The notes under the pieces: model-generated
What the model was told of the DNA's origin: nothing
The model's database searches: none
The model's input: only the letters and a program-made list of their open reading frames with translations
Shown: positions 7,281 to 16,200 of the stretch, piece after piece
How the letters are laid out: every line of letters begins with the position of its first letter
Numbering within the stretch: position 1 is the stretch's first letter
DNA from: Salinibacterium sp. G-O1
Lineage (GTDB): Bacteria > Actinomycetota > Actinomycetes > Actinomycetales > Microbacteriaceae
Assembly (NCBI RefSeq): GCF_030063305.1
Contig: NZ_JASISV010000005.1
Span: forward strand, 1-53,997
Direction: 5' to 3'
DNA: 53,997 nt
Position numbers and translations under genes: made by a program

Positions 7281-7862
7281 CTAAGTGCGATGGGGAGGTT
7301 GCGGCGTGCCTCGCTTGGTGCGGTCGAAGTACCGGGATGACTTATCCCGGCTTCCGCATGTTGCCATGTTGCACCAACGTCGCTTGCCGTTACGTGAAGT
7401 ATCGAGAAACAGCCAGCCGCATGAGGGGCATTGCCCGAGCCTGCTGAGCGGCCCGCTCTGCAAGAGTTGAACGGCTGAAGCGGCAACCAAGTCTGGGATT
7501 TGTGAGGGATGCACCAGACTCCAGCCAGGGATCAATCGATCATCGACCATTTCCCAGGTCGCGCTTGACAGTGCCGCTGCGTGCCGGCTGACGATGCTAG
7601 TAAGAGGTCCGATCGGCATGGGCATCCCTCGTGCAACGTCGTGAAACACCGCGTACACAAGCTCCCGGAATTCTCGAAGTTCCGCGAGAACGGGAGGTTC
7701 AGCACTGGGCACGTGTCCATGGTCAAGCCCTGACGCTTTCAGCCAGGCGCTAAGACCTTCTGGGGTTTCCAGAAGGTCGCGTTTTGCCGTGGGCCGGGCG
7801 TTCACGGTGTTTGTGAAATCAAGACATAGCGAGTTCCCGGCCAGTTCGAAGGTCAACTCCAT
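7281..7862 (-). CDS. CGNR zinc-finger (ABATE-domain) regulator, 193 aa, module 1
   Basis: The N-terminal ABATE-type domain begins MELTFELAGNSLCLDFTNTVNARPTAKRDLL. The C-terminal CGNR-type zinc finger is LGQCPSCGWLFLDTSRNGKRRWCNMATCGSRDKSSRY, with four cysteines, where CGNR appears as CGSR. I chose the internal ATG at 7862 because AAGGAG lies just upstream and the family starts there. It is divergent from an MFS exporter, with an inverted repeat between them, so it probably represses or activates that exporter in response to its substrate. Confidence 0.83.
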   Translation of the reverse strand: MELTFELAGNSLCLDFTNTVNARPTAKRDLLETPEGLSAWLKASGLDHGHVPSAEPPVLAELREFRELVYAVFHDVARGMPMPIGPLTSIVSRHAAALSSATWEMVDDRLIPGWSLVHPSQIPDLVAASAVQLLQSGPLSRLGQCPSCGWLFLDTSRNGKRRWCNMATCGSRDKSSRYFDRTKRGTPQPPHRT

Positions 7863-7940
7863 GACTGAACTCCTTGCGTGATGATATGTCAGCGTATCAC
7901 CGCTAAAGCGGCGTTGACTGGTGATCGGGCGCCCGTTAGT

Positions 7941-7970
7941 CTCACTAGTGAAACTGGTTTTGATAGTGAG
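7941..7970. promoter_or_regulatory. Candidate operator between CGNR regulator 1 and MFS exporter 1
   Basis: CTCACTA (7941-7947) and TAGTGAG (7964-7970) form an inverted repeat in the divergent intergenic region, 16 bp before the exporter ATG. Its position would let it control both directions. Confidence 0.5.
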
Positions 7971-7985
7971 AAAGTGGTGTGATCG

Positions 7986-9272
7986 ATGCGGGCAGCATCC
8001 CATGACCCCCAGTTGAGCGGACCCTTTCGCTGTCTATGGGCTGCAACAGCCTCCGCGAACCTTGCGGACGGTACGATCTTGACTCTTCTCCCGCTTCTGG
8101 CACTGACCATCACCGACGCTCCAGGAGAGGTCGCAGCGGTCACAGTTTCAGGCACCGCAGCATGGGCGATCTTTGGCCTCCCTGGAGGGTGGTTAGTTGA
8201 CGTCGTTGACCGCCGCCGTTTGCTCGTAGTCGTTAACGTGTCCCGAGCGCTTCTTTTGCTTACGCTGATGGCAGTTTGGTCTGTTCTCGGTGGCAGCCTG
8301 CCGATTCTTATATCGCTCGCACTGCTTCTCGGTATGGGCGAGGTTCTTGCCGACAGCAGCTTCACTGCGCTGGTCCCCGAGGTTGTCCCACCTGTGCTGC
8401 GCGGGCGCGCCAATGCGCGAATTGAAACCACAATTAATGTACTCAATCAGCTAGCCGGACCGCCACTTGCGGGCCTTCTGCTCGGGTTCGGAGTGATAGC
8501 GGCAAGTGGCCTGCCTGCAGCGTTGTACCTGCTTGCAGTACCGGCGCTACTTCTCATGGGACGCCGAGCGGGCTCCCCGCGGATCGGACCACGTGACCGC
8601 GGGCGAAGGCACGCCAAACGCGGTGCATGGCACGCCGAGCTGACTTCGGGAATCCGGCTTCTCTGGCGCATCCCCATGCTGCGCTCCCTCACGGTACTCA
8701 CCGCAGGCATGAATTTGGTGTGGGCGACATGGGGCGCATTGTTCGTGATCTACGCTGTTGGCCCGGGGGGCCTCGGCCTGACATCGATCGGCTATGGCGT
8801 GCTGCTAGGGGGAATGGCTTTGGGCGGGGTCCTCGTGGCGCCAGTCATCGATACCGCAGTTCGGAGAGTGGGCGTTCGGTGGGTGCTCTTTGCAGATCTG
8901 CTCGGCACGATATTCCTCGTGGCACCAGTTGCAGCGGGTCTCGGTCTCGCCCCGGTGGCGATCGGCCTAACTATCGCGGGCGCAGGGGCAACCGTGTGGC
9001 GCACGGTTGTGGCAACACTGCGCCAGAATCTAGTTCCACAGGCGTCTCTCGGTCGCGTCTACGCCGCCTCGAGGCTGCTCAGCTGGGGCGTCATACCCAT
9101 AGGCGCAGCGGCGGCCGGTCTAATCGCAGAAGGCTTCGGGGTGCGCGTCGCATTCTTTGCGGCCATGCTCGTGGCTGTATCTGTGCTCTGCGGCTTCCTG
9201 CTGAGCCTCCGTCACACCGACCTGGAGAAACCATATGTGAAAGCGCAAGACGAGGAGGAACCGGAGGGGTGA
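7986..9272 (+). CDS. MFS exporter 1, 428 aa
   Basis: This is a major facilitator superfamily permease with about 12 hydrophobic segments. Recognisable features are the LPGGWLVDVVDRRRLLVVVNVSRALLLL motif-A region (loop 2-3) near residues 60-90, the central basic loop (GPRDRGRRHAKRGA) and a second LLGGMALGGVL half. The DHA-type layout fits proton-driven drug efflux. It is divergent from a CGNR regulator, as in a second, non-identical pair at 13.5-15.4 kb. The substrate is unknown. Confidence 0.88.
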   Translation: MRAASHDPQLSGPFRCLWAATASANLADGTILTLLPLLALTITDAPGEVAAVTVSGTAAWAIFGLPGGWLVDVVDRRRLLVVVNVSRALLLLTLMAVWSVLGGSLPILISLALLLGMGEVLADSSFTALVPEVVPPVLRGRANARIETTINVLNQLAGPPLAGLLLGFGVIAASGLPAALYLLAVPALLLMGRRAGSPRIGPRDRGRRHAKRGAWHAELTSGIRLLWRIPMLRSLTVLTAGMNLVWATWGALFVIYAVGPGGLGLTSIGYGVLLGGMALGGVLVAPVIDTAVRRVGVRWVLFADLLGTIFLVAPVAAGLGLAPVAIGLTIAGAGATVWRTVVATLRQNLVPQASLGRVYAASRLLSWGVIPIGAAAAGLIAEGFGVRVAFFAAMLVAVSVLCGFLLSLRHTDLEKPYVKAQDEEEPEG

Positions 9273-9418
9273 CCCGAAACTGCCCGTTGGCCGTCCCGCT
9301 TGCGGATGGTGGTGACCGGATCCAGTGCGCTGAGTCTGTAGTTCCTTCCAAAGCGGACGGATTGGCTCCGCTGAATGGCTCTGAGCAACGGTGTCGGTTG
9401 ACAGCCGCCCGTCGTTCT

Positions 9419-10375
9419 TCAACCCATGTCGGCGATGGCATAGCGCTGCATGAGTTCCGCACCGAGCCGAGCTAGGTGGGTTTTGACCGAATCCGGTTCG
9501 ATCACCTCAACCGCTGCGCCCCAGCCGGCGAGTTGTTCTGCGATGGATAGAGGCATCGGCGCCGTAATGCGCACCAGCGCGCGTCCGTCGTTGTCTAGGC
9601 CCAAGTCTTCGAAGTGTCGTCCAAATTGTGCGCGAAGGGCAGATGTCAGGTGGGAGTTGATAAGGATCGTTGCCGTCGCAAGCGATCGGTGCCGTTCGAC
9701 CTCGACGACAATCAGCCACCATTCGCGGTTTAACTCGAAGTCGTCCGGCCGGTGATAGGCGACTTCGGAGGACTCCACTGCTGAGATGCGGTCGATTCGG
9801 AATGTCCGCTTTCCGGCCTCGGTCCCCGCGATGAGGTACCAGATGTTGTACTTACTAATCACACCCCACGGATCGACCAGCCGTCGCGTTTTCTGATGAT
9901 CGCGATTCTCGTAGGCCAGCAAGACCTTGCGTCTGGCTGCGACGGCGTTTTGGAGTTCCGTGACCCACTCGGGGCGGTCGCGGACATCTTCTCCCCACTT
10001 AGTGTGGTCGATCGCAACGGCCGCGGCGGCAGCGTGAGCATGCTCGCGGAAGGTTTCCGGCAGAGCTTGGACTAGTTTTCGCAGCGCGGATCTCGCTCCC
10101 GGGTCGATGGACATTGCAGAGCCGGTTAGCAGGAACAGAGCCTTCACTTCGCTGGCGTTCAGCCCGGTCAAGTCGGTACGGGCACCGCCAACCAGGGACC
10201 AGCCTCCACCCCGCCCGGATTGCGGGTACACCGGGACACCTGCAGCGGATAGCGCCTCGAAATCACGCCGGCTGGTGGCCACAGACACCTCGAGTTCCGA
10301 GGCAACTTCGGCGGCAGTGACCCGCCCGCGAGCCTGCATCAGCAACAGGGTTGCCACCAAACGGTCCGCTCTCAT
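9419..10375 (-). CDS. WYL-domain transcriptional regulator (YafY/DeoR-like), 318 aa
   Basis: The N-terminal HTH is RADRLVATLLLMQARGRVTAAEVASELEVSVATSRRDFEAL. The central WYL domain contains the expected KYNIWYLIAG followed by RTFRIDRISAVE, and a C-terminal WCX-like region ends near AEQLAGWGAAVEVIEPDSV. I use the ATG at 10375, where the HTH begins; upstream codons in the frame overlap the divergent promoter. It is divergent from a VOC/DUF3052 operon that it is likely to control, with direct and inverted repeats between them. Confidence 0.87.
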   Translation of the reverse strand: MRADRLVATLLLMQARGRVTAAEVASELEVSVATSRRDFEALSAAGVPVYPQSGRGGGWSLVGGARTDLTGLNASEVKALFLLTGSAMSIDPGARSALRKLVQALPETFREHAHAAAAAVAIDHTKWGEDVRDRPEWVTELQNAVAARRKVLLAYENRDHQKTRRLVDPWGVISKYNIWYLIAGTEAGKRTFRIDRISAVESSEVAYHRPDDFELNREWWLIVVEVERHRSLATATILINSHLTSALRAQFGRHFEDLGLDNDGRALVRITAPMPLSIAEQLAGWGAAVEVIEPDSVKTHLARLGAELMQRYAIADMG

Positions 10376-10394
10376 ATTCAGAAGTCTTCCACTG

Positions 10395-10419
10395 AAAGTG
10401 CTCACATGGTGCTCACTTT
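10395..10419. promoter_or_regulatory. Candidate WYL operator
   Basis: GTGCTCAC occurs twice, 11 bp apart (10398-10405 and 10409-10416), about one helical turn, and AAAGTG/CACTTT flank the pair as an inverted repeat. It lies 20 bp before the regulator start and about 65 bp before the VOC start. Confidence 0.5.
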
Positions 10420-10482
10420 GGGTGGGAATACTTGAAGTTGTACAGCGGAGGTCGCGCCTCCGACCCAACTGAAGGAGTGTCA

Positions 10483-10902
10483 ATGTTTCAAGGAATAGCA
10501 ACGATCAGCTTTTACGCAGATGATGTGGCTGCAGCAGCGGACTGGTACGCAAAACTGCTGGGTATCCGTCCCTACTACGCGTTTCCGGCGCTGCCGGCGC
10601 CCGCAGCATATGTGGAGTTTCGGGTGGGCGATGATCAGGACGAACTTGGCCTCATCGATCGCAAGTACGCACCCCCAGGTGCAGCTAACGCCCCCGGTGG
10701 CGCAGTGACATTCTGGCATGTGGACGACCTGACCGAGACGGTTGAAAAGTTAACGGCGATGGGTGCCACACAGTACGAGGCCCTGACCGAGCGGGAAGCC
10801 GGCTTTACGACCGCGTCATTCATTGACCCATTCGGGAACATCCTGGGGGTCATGCACAACCCGCACTATATGGACATCGCGGCAGGCAGGAACTCCTCGT
10901 GA
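10483..10902 (+). CDS. VOC superfamily protein (glyoxalase/bleomycin-resistance fold), 139 aa
   Basis: Two beta-alpha-beta-beta-beta units: IATISFYADDVAAAADWYAKLLGIRP at the start, and TFWHVDDLTETVEKLTAMGATQYE with SFIDPFGNILGVMHNPHY near the end, the usual VOC metal-site layout. The ATG follows GAAGGAGTG. It is the first gene of an operon divergent from the WYL regulator and overlaps the next gene by 4 bases (GTGA). It could be a binding/sequestration protein or a small-molecule-modifying enzyme. Confidence 0.85.
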   Translation: MFQGIATISFYADDVAAAADWYAKLLGIRPYYAFPALPAPAAYVEFRVGDDQDELGLIDRKYAPPGAANAPGGAVTFWHVDDLTETVEKLTAMGATQYEALTEREAGFTTASFIDPFGNILGVMHNPHYMDIAAGRNSS

Positions 10903-11360
10903 ACGGTGTCGCCTCCACCCAGAAAGCTGCAAAGCGACCGACAGAACGAACAGTCGCGCAGAAGATGGGGATCAAACCCGGAACCCGCGCTTATCTGGTG
11001 GCTGCCCCACAACTCGCCGTGTCGGCCATGCAACTGCCGCCGCTCGCCATCGCACGTGAGCTCGCCGGCCAGTTCGACTATCTGCACCTATTCACAACGA
11101 CTCAAGCGGAGATGGACGACCACTTCCCCAAGTTGAAGGAGAATCTGGCGCCCTCGGGGATGATGTGGGTGTCCTGGCCGAAGGCAAGAAAACTCAGCAC
11201 CGACCTCACGCTTCCGACAGTAATAAGGGTCGGGTACTTCCACGGCTTGGTCGAAAGCACCTGCTTGAGCGTGAACGATACCTGGTCTGCGCTCAAATTC
11301 ACCCACCCAAAGCCGGGAAAGCCGTATAACAATAGCTACGGAACACTCTTCACGCGCTGA
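10899..11360 (+). CDS. DUF3052-like protein, 153 aa
   Basis: This starts at a GTG that overlaps the VOC stop. The core GIKPGTRAYLVAAPQLAVSAMQLPP, the central FDYLHLFTTTQAEMDDHFPKLKENLAPSGMMWVSWPKARKLSTDLT and the end LSVNDTWSALKFTHPKP match the pattern of the DUF3052 family. The biochemical role of the family is unknown to me. Its coupling to a VOC gene under a WYL regulator suggests a stress or small-molecule response unit. A similar pairing is seen for DUF3052 proteins in soil bacteria, from memory. Confidence 0.72.
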   Translation: MNGVASTQKAAKRPTERTVAQKMGIKPGTRAYLVAAPQLAVSAMQLPPLAIARELAGQFDYLHLFTTTQAEMDDHFPKLKENLAPSGMMWVSWPKARKLSTDLTLPTVIRVGYFHGLVESTCLSVNDTWSALKFTHPKPGKPYNNSYGTLFTR

Positions 11361-11543
11361 GACGAGTGGATACCGCGGGTCGGTGCGGATGTGACCGGCA
11401 TCAATTTTTCGAGTAAGTCCGTCAATGGCGCACACGCCCAATGCTTACCGCACAAACGTGGGTGGGCACTTCCCAGTAAAATATTCCGGTCGATTTCGAG
11501 CAAATGGCAGGGACTCGCAATCAACCGTCGATATGGTCGACCG

Positions 11544-11927
11544 ATGAGCGGATCCTTCGGGCGAGAACTCACCGATCATGAGCGCGCGATTCTGCAGATG
11601 GCGATCGACACGATGCCAGTCGGTCGCGAGCAGGCGCATGCTCAACTCACGGTAGCGAAACATGGACGCCCCGCGCATGCGGGGACGCACCCGTGCTTCT
11701 TCATCACTGTGCCGAACGCGGTCGATCTAATACCTCCGGGATCGGAGCATCCATTGACACTTTATGTGGCACCGGATGAGCACACGGTTGGCACTATCGA
11801 GTTGTTCATCGAAGACGGCCGCCTCGACTCACTCGATTGGTCAGAAGTATCGCTAACTGACAATGCGCCAGAGGTCACCGAGTTTCCATCGCTGGCCCGA
11901 ATCTTCACCGAAATGAATCTGGGTTAG
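11544..11927 (+). CDS. Hypothetical protein, 127 aa
   Basis: The likely start is the ATG at 11544 (MSGSFGRELTDHERAILQMAID); the frame is open upstream, but its composition changes there. The protein contains HPCFFITVPNAVDLIPPGSEHPLTLYV and an acidic C-terminus (ELFIEDGRLDSLDWSEVSLTDNAPEV). The pattern of a glycine-rich middle followed by DG.L..LDW resembles small proteins often found beside contact-dependent toxin systems as immunity-like proteins, but no toxin gene lies nearby. Function unknown. Confidence 0.6.
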   Translation: MSGSFGRELTDHERAILQMAIDTMPVGREQAHAQLTVAKHGRPAHAGTHPCFFITVPNAVDLIPPGSEHPLTLYVAPDEHTVGTIELFIEDGRLDSLDWSEVSLTDNAPEVTEFPSLARIFTEMNLG

Positions 11928-12055
11928 TCCATCCTCAGAACAGTCCGCAAGATGTTCCCCTGAGACACGGGTCACGCTCCGCATAGGTTTGGAATTTCTG
12001 TGCGTGTGCTGCGTCGCTGATGGTTCGCGAGCCTCCCCCAGTATGCCGCTGACAG

Positions 12056-12499
12056 TTACGGCCAGGTCAGGCTTTGCGCGAGTCCGAGGAGGATTCCCTC
12101 GGGACCACGGATGTAACAGAGCCGGTATACGTTTTCGTACTGCACAACTTCGTTGCTGACGAGTTGTGCACCGTGCTTGTACAGACGATTCAGTGTCTCG
12201 TCGAGGTCGTCCACTTCAAACATGACGCGGAGGTAACCCAGCGTGTTCACCGGGGCTCTTCGGTTGTCGGCGATGACGTGTGGCGTGAGGAAGCGAGAGA
12301 GTTCGAGGCGGCTGTGACCGTCCGGAGTGCGCATCATGGCAACCTCGACCCGCTGATCGCCGAGACCGGTCACATGCCCCGCCCACTCACCCTCGACCAT
12401 TGCTCGACCTTCGAGTTCGAGGCCGAATTCGATGAAGAACTCGACCGCTGCGGTGAGATCCTCGGCGACGATGCCTGTGTTGTTCATGGTGATTGCCAT
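12056..12499 (-). CDS. VOC superfamily protein, 147 aa
   Basis: The VOC fold starts MNNTGIVAEDLTAAVEFFIEFGLELEGRA, with a central MMRTPDGHSRLELSRF, the second module RVMFEVDDLDETLNRLYKHGAQL and the terminal IRGPEGILLGLAQSL. The family is broad: glyoxalase, dioxygenase, or antibiotic-binding. It is the last gene of the minus-strand ArsR-SRPBCC-VOC operon, starting 4 bases after the stop of the reconstructed SRPBCC frame. Confidence 0.85.
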   Translation of the reverse strand: MAITMNNTGIVAEDLTAAVEFFIEFGLELEGRAMVEGEWAGHVTGLGDQRVEVAMMRTPDGHSRLELSRFLTPHVIADNRRAPVNTLGYLRVMFEVDDLDETLNRLYKHGAQLVSNEVVQYENVYRLCYIRGPEGILLGLAQSLTWP

Positions 12500-12502
12500 G
12501 AT

Positions 12503-12971
12503 TCAGGCCAGTTCCTCACCGGCAAGACGCCGACCGATGTTCGTGAGGGCTTCGTCCCAGCCGTCGTAAACGAATCCATCGCCGGGCTTGCCGTCATATC
12601 CACGCAGATGGAATAAAGAGGTCTGTGCGTTCGCCCTGTGGAATGAGGGTGAGCGTGATCACCGGAGTCCCCTCGATGGGCGCATCAGGTTCGCCCCAGG
12701 TGAAGACGAGCCGATCGATAGGTTCCACTTCGAGGTACTCGCCTCCGGTCGGGAACTGCTCGCCGGTGTCCGCGTTCGTCATTGTGTAGCGGTATTGCCC
12801 GCCGACGCGAACGTCGAACGAGACGGAACCGGCGGTGACTCCGAACGGGTGTAGCCATTGCGCCAACTCGGCCTCCTCTGTCCAGGCTCGCCACACAAGC
12901 TCGCGCGGTGCGTCAAAGGTGCGGGTGATCGAGAACTGGAGAGCGTCGGGTGACGTGTTTGTCGTGTTCAT
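12503..12971 (-). pseudogene. SRPBCC/AHSA1-family protein, frameshifted near 12615
   Basis: The first 120 residues are a good AHSA1-type SRPBCC protein: FSITRTFDAPRELVWRAWTEEAELAQWLHPFG, then GGQYRYTMTNADTGEQFPTGGEYLEVEPIDRLVFTWGEP. After GERTDLF the frame ends early at 12594. Shifting by one base at the AAA run (plus strand 12615-12617) restores FHLRGYDGKPGDGFVYDGWDEALTNIGRRLAGEELA, the normal family ending, up to a TGA at 12503. Either the gene is broken by a one-base insertion or the base is an assembly error. It is co-operonic with ArsR and VOC, a common arrangement. Confidence 0.8.
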
Positions 12972-12975
12972 TTTC

Positions 12976-13317
12976 TTACTTCCTGGGATTTGTGGTCTTC
13001 ATGGTTTCGAGGTGGGTTTCCAGTGCGTCGAGGCGTAGATTCCAGTCGCGGCGATGCTTCTCAACCCAACCTGAAGCCTGGTCGAGAGATTTCGCCTTCA
13101 TCGAAAGGGTTCGCCATTGGGCGTGAGCAGTGCGGGTCACCAGCCCTGCGCGCTCCAATACCTTCAGGTGTTGGGAAATGGCAGGGGCGCTCACCGCGAA
13201 CGGCGCCGCCACCTCACCAACGGTCGACGGCCCTTGCGCGAGCCTCGACAGGATTTCGCGGCGGGTCGGATCGGCGAGCGCAGCGAAGACGAGACTCAGG
13301 GAGTCCGAAGCAACCAT
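12976..13317 (-). CDS. ArsR-family winged-helix repressor, 113 aa
   Basis: A small wHTH protein: FAALADPTRREILSRLAQGPSTVGEVAAPFAVSAPAISQHLKVLERAGLVTRT covers the ArsR DNA-binding domain, and the C-terminal helix carries WVEKHRRDWNLRLDALETHL. There are no metal-binding cysteines, so it belongs to the ArsR-SRPBCC group that senses organic ligands or stress. It is the first gene of the operon. The AT-rich imperfect repeat TTAAATAAG...CTTTATTAGG just upstream (about 13330-13356) is a plausible operator. Confidence 0.9.
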   Translation of the reverse strand: MVASDSLSLVFAALADPTRREILSRLAQGPSTVGEVAAPFAVSAPAISQHLKVLERAGLVTRTAHAQWRTLSMKAKSLDQASGWVEKHRRDWNLRLDALETHLETMKTTNPRK

Positions 13318-13499
13318 TTCACATACTGCTTAAATAAGACATGGCTTTATTAGGCACTAAGGCAGCGTAGATGTCAAGCGGGAGGTTCGGGATGGAAGTC
13401 GCCCGCACCATGTTTCCCTGCGATCACTCCTCGAAGATGGATCGCGCTTCTGTGTGTGGCGGCAAGGCGGCTGTGGTGCTTATCGAGGATGCGTGGGGC

Positions 13500-14756
13500 T
13501 CAGGCTCCAGGCGGGCGCACCTCGTCTATCGAGACGATGCGGCGCACCGGCGACAGTGCGACAGGCAGCGATGCGATTGCCATCACTGCTCCGCCGAGCA
13601 CCGCGGCCGACCACGGGCCGAGTGCTGTCACGAGAATCCCGCCAGCGATTGCGCCCACCGACAGCGCACCCCAGGAGACCAGGCGATATCCCGCGTTCAC
13701 CCGCGCTCGGAGCTCAGGGGCGACCGCGAGTTGCCGCAAGCTCACCGCCTGCGAGTTCGCGATTCCGATACCGATACCGGATACGAGGAAGGAAGCTGCA
13801 AGCGCGCCGATGCTCAGCGCCGTCGGGGTTGCTGCGGCCAGCACTCCGATCAGCGGCGCCGTGTTGCCCAAGAGGAGGGCTGCGACAAGCGACCGGCCGT
13901 AGCCGAAGCGGGCCGTGAGCCGACGGCTGAGGGTGCTGCCTATGAAAGCACCGAGTCCGCCGCACATCAGGATGATCCCGAGCACGAGAGGCCCGAAACC
14001 GTAGGTTTGCAGCACGAGGATTGTGAGCGCAAGGATCAGCACCTCGTTGCCAAGATTCCAGATGCTCGCCTCTGTCATAAGAGTCCGGAGCACGCGGTGG
14101 CGGGCGAGCAGCGCCATACCGACGCGAGCCTCGCCGAAGGCAGACCTGCGTTGCTCGCGGGGTGCTGGTGGGTCGTCAACGTGCACTCGGGCGATGAGGA
14201 TACCGGATACCAGGTACCCAACGGCATTGACCAGTAGAGCGAATGGTGCCGTGAGCAGTTGCACGAGGGCACCACCCGCACCGGCGCCCGCGACGCCGAT
14301 CGCGGACTGCGCAGCAGTGATTCGGGCGTTCGCATCGATGAGCTGGTGCTCGTCGACCACGAGCGGAATGAACGAGAAATCAGCAAGCGTGTACAGCACG
14401 GCGAGAGCTCCGATCAAACCCGCGACGGCGATGAGCATGGGGATGGTGAGCCACCCCGCGATCGCGAACCAGCACACCAACCCGAGCAGCAGCGCTCGCC
14501 CGAGGTCAGCGCCGATCATGAGGGGACGACGTGGATGTCGGTCGACGAGCACCCCGAGCCACAGGGTGAGTATCAGGTACGGCAGCAGCAACGCCGCACG
14601 GACGAACGACAATTCCGTGGCAGACGCACCCAGGGTCACGAGTGCGAGGACGGGAATGGCGAGCTCGCCGATCTCCGCGCCAAGGGCCGAGATCGCTCCG
14701 GCTCCCCAGACCCGTCGGAAGGGCGGACTGCTCCACGCGCTAGTAACCGTCGTCAT
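13500..14756 (-). CDS. MFS exporter 2, 418 aa
   Basis: A 12-helix major facilitator permease beginning MTTVTSAWSSPPFRRVWGAGAISALGAEIGELAIPVLALVTLGAS. The loop 2-3 motif is LGVLVDRHPRRPLMIGADLGRALLLG. I use the ATG at 14756, where the conserved N-terminus starts. It is divergent from the second CGNR regulator. It is not a duplicate of MFS 1, as the two share layout but little sequence by eye. Probably a drug efflux pump of unknown substrate. Confidence 0.87.
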   Translation of the reverse strand: MTTVTSAWSSPPFRRVWGAGAISALGAEIGELAIPVLALVTLGASATELSFVRAALLLPYLILTLWLGVLVDRHPRRPLMIGADLGRALLLGLVCWFAIAGWLTIPMLIAVAGLIGALAVLYTLADFSFIPLVVDEHQLIDANARITAAQSAIGVAGAGAGGALVQLLTAPFALLVNAVGYLVSGILIARVHVDDPPAPREQRRSAFGEARVGMALLARHRVLRTLMTEASIWNLGNEVLILALTILVLQTYGFGPLVLGIILMCGGLGAFIGSTLSRRLTARFGYGRSLVAALLLGNTAPLIGVLAAATPTALSIGALAASFLVSGIGIGIANSQAVSLRQLAVAPELRARVNAGYRLVSWGALSVGAIAGGILVTALGPWSAAVLGGAVMAIASLPVALSPVRRIVSIDEVRPPGA

Positions 14757-14815
14757 ACTGAAGAAGGTTACGAGAGCGACCGGCATTAGCGCAATGGCGG
14801 TTATATGCTGGGACG

Positions 14816-15361
14816 ATGCAAACCTCAACGGTGGCTGCCGCGCCCGGCGAACTCGAGTTCGTGCGCGCATTCGTCAATACCTGGGATATTGAGTCGAACG
14901 TCGATCAACTCGGAGATCTTTCCCGCTGGCGCGTATGGGCGGCTACGCACGGCATCGGAGGAAGCGCATCCGCGGACGAGCTCGCCTTCGCCCGACACCT
15001 GCGCGAGGCGCTACGCGCGGGGATGCTCGCCAACCACGAGCGCGCTCCAATGCCCCACCACACTGCCGTCGCCCTCACGGAGGCAGCCACCCGAGGGCAG
15101 CTCTCGCTGCGCTTCGACACGACCGGAGCACGATTCGTCGGTGCGGGCAGCGGCGTCGACGGTGTCCTCGCGCGAGTGGCATCCGCCGTGGCATCCGCCG
15201 TGAATAATGCGAGCTGGTCGCGCCTCAAAGCCTGCATCAACGACCGCTGCCAGTGGGGCTTCTACGACCACTCCCGCTCTCGAACCGGTCAGTGGTGCTC
15301 GATGGAGATCTGCGGCAATAGGGCAAAGCAAGCGCGCTGGCGCGGGTCGACTCAGCGGTAA
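14816..15361 (+). CDS. CGNR zinc-finger regulator, 181 aa, module 2
   Basis: The N-terminal ABATE-like domain is ELEFVRAFVNTWDIESNVDQLGDLSRWRVWAATHGIG. The C-terminal finger is LKACINDRCQWGFYDHSRSRTGQWCSMEICGNRAKQARWR, with the family signature seen as CGNR. It starts 59 bp from the divergent MFS 2 start. With module 1 it makes two independent copies of the same regulatory logic on one plasmid. Confidence 0.87.
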   Translation: MQTSTVAAAPGELEFVRAFVNTWDIESNVDQLGDLSRWRVWAATHGIGGSASADELAFARHLREALRAGMLANHERAPMPHHTAVALTEAATRGQLSLRFDTTGARFVGAGSGVDGVLARVASAVASAVNNASWSRLKACINDRCQWGFYDHSRSRTGQWCSMEICGNRAKQARWRGSTQR

Positions 15362-15581
15362 ATATTCCCGTTTGGCACCCGTCGCCGCGCCGCTATATAG
15401 AGTCCGCTTCCCTATTCGAATTGCGTCGCCGGACGTTCCCTTCTGGCACACTTTAGGACCCACGCTTCGTTTGCCGTTTGCGCGCTCGACCTGCGGCGCG
15501 ACCTTGCTGTCCGAGCCCCGCTAGCCCAGGGTTGTTCGCGGTAGTAGAGCGACATGGCGGGCGATTGGCTCTGCCAATACC

Positions 15582-15998
15582 ATGTCAAAGATGACGTCCT
15601 CAAAGTCTCCAGTAATAGCGATCTCAGGCGTAGATCACCTCGTGATCTACGCGAGCGACGTTGCGCGCACAGTCGATTTCTACACGACCGTTCTGGGCAT
15701 GTCGCATGTCATCTTCGAGGGCAGCTACCACGCCCTACGGTTTGGCGATCAAAAGATCAACATCCACGACGCCGCGCACCCGTTCGAGCCTCACGCCGCT
15801 CGAACGAACGCGGGTGGGCTTGATGTCTGTTTGCTAACCCAGATGCCGATTCTCAAAGTAGTTGAGCGGCTCCACGAGTGTGAGGTCGCCGTCGTCGAGG
15901 GACCCTGCCAACAAACTGGCGCACGAGGCACCATAACGTCGGTCTATATCAAGGACCCAGACGGAAACCTCATCGAGATCGCCACCTACTCGACATAG
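15582..15998 (+). CDS. VOC superfamily protein ('virulence protein' type), 138 aa
   Basis: The frame ISGVDHLVIYASDVARTVDFYTTVLGMSHVIFEGSYHALRFGDQKINIHDAAHPFEPHA, then TSVYIKDPDGNLIEIATY, has both metal-site halves of the VOC fold (H in DHLV, E in LIEI). The second ATG, three codons later, is an alternative start. No regulator is adjacent. It is the third VOC gene of the cargo. Confidence 0.85.
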   Translation: MSKMTSSKSPVIAISGVDHLVIYASDVARTVDFYTTVLGMSHVIFEGSYHALRFGDQKINIHDAAHPFEPHAARTNAGGLDVCLLTQMPILKVVERLHECEVAVVEGPCQQTGARGTITSVYIKDPDGNLIEIATYST

Positions 15999-16200
15999 AT
16001 TGCGAGCACGCGACGACACCTTTTCTCCGCGGCCTTCCTCAATGTTCGACGTGGGCCGCAGAAGGTCCCGCTACTGGTTCGCTTGTGCGCGCGATTGGTG
16101 CGTAGTCATGGACGACGCTTGCGGAACTGCTCGGGACAAGCAATCCGTCGCTGCCTCCCAGGCGAGCAGCGTCTGGCTTGACCATCTCGTTTCACCACCT

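Noticed and set aside
13371-14237. 288-aa plus-strand ORF opposite MFS exporter 2
   Set aside because: Arg/His/Glu-rich translation typical of the antisense of a high-GC gene; the minus strand encodes a clear 12-helix exporter.
14767-14776. GGTTACGAGA as another copy of the 17.3-kb repeat
   Set aside because: Single short match between divergent genes without a partner; a chance or local promoter element is as likely.
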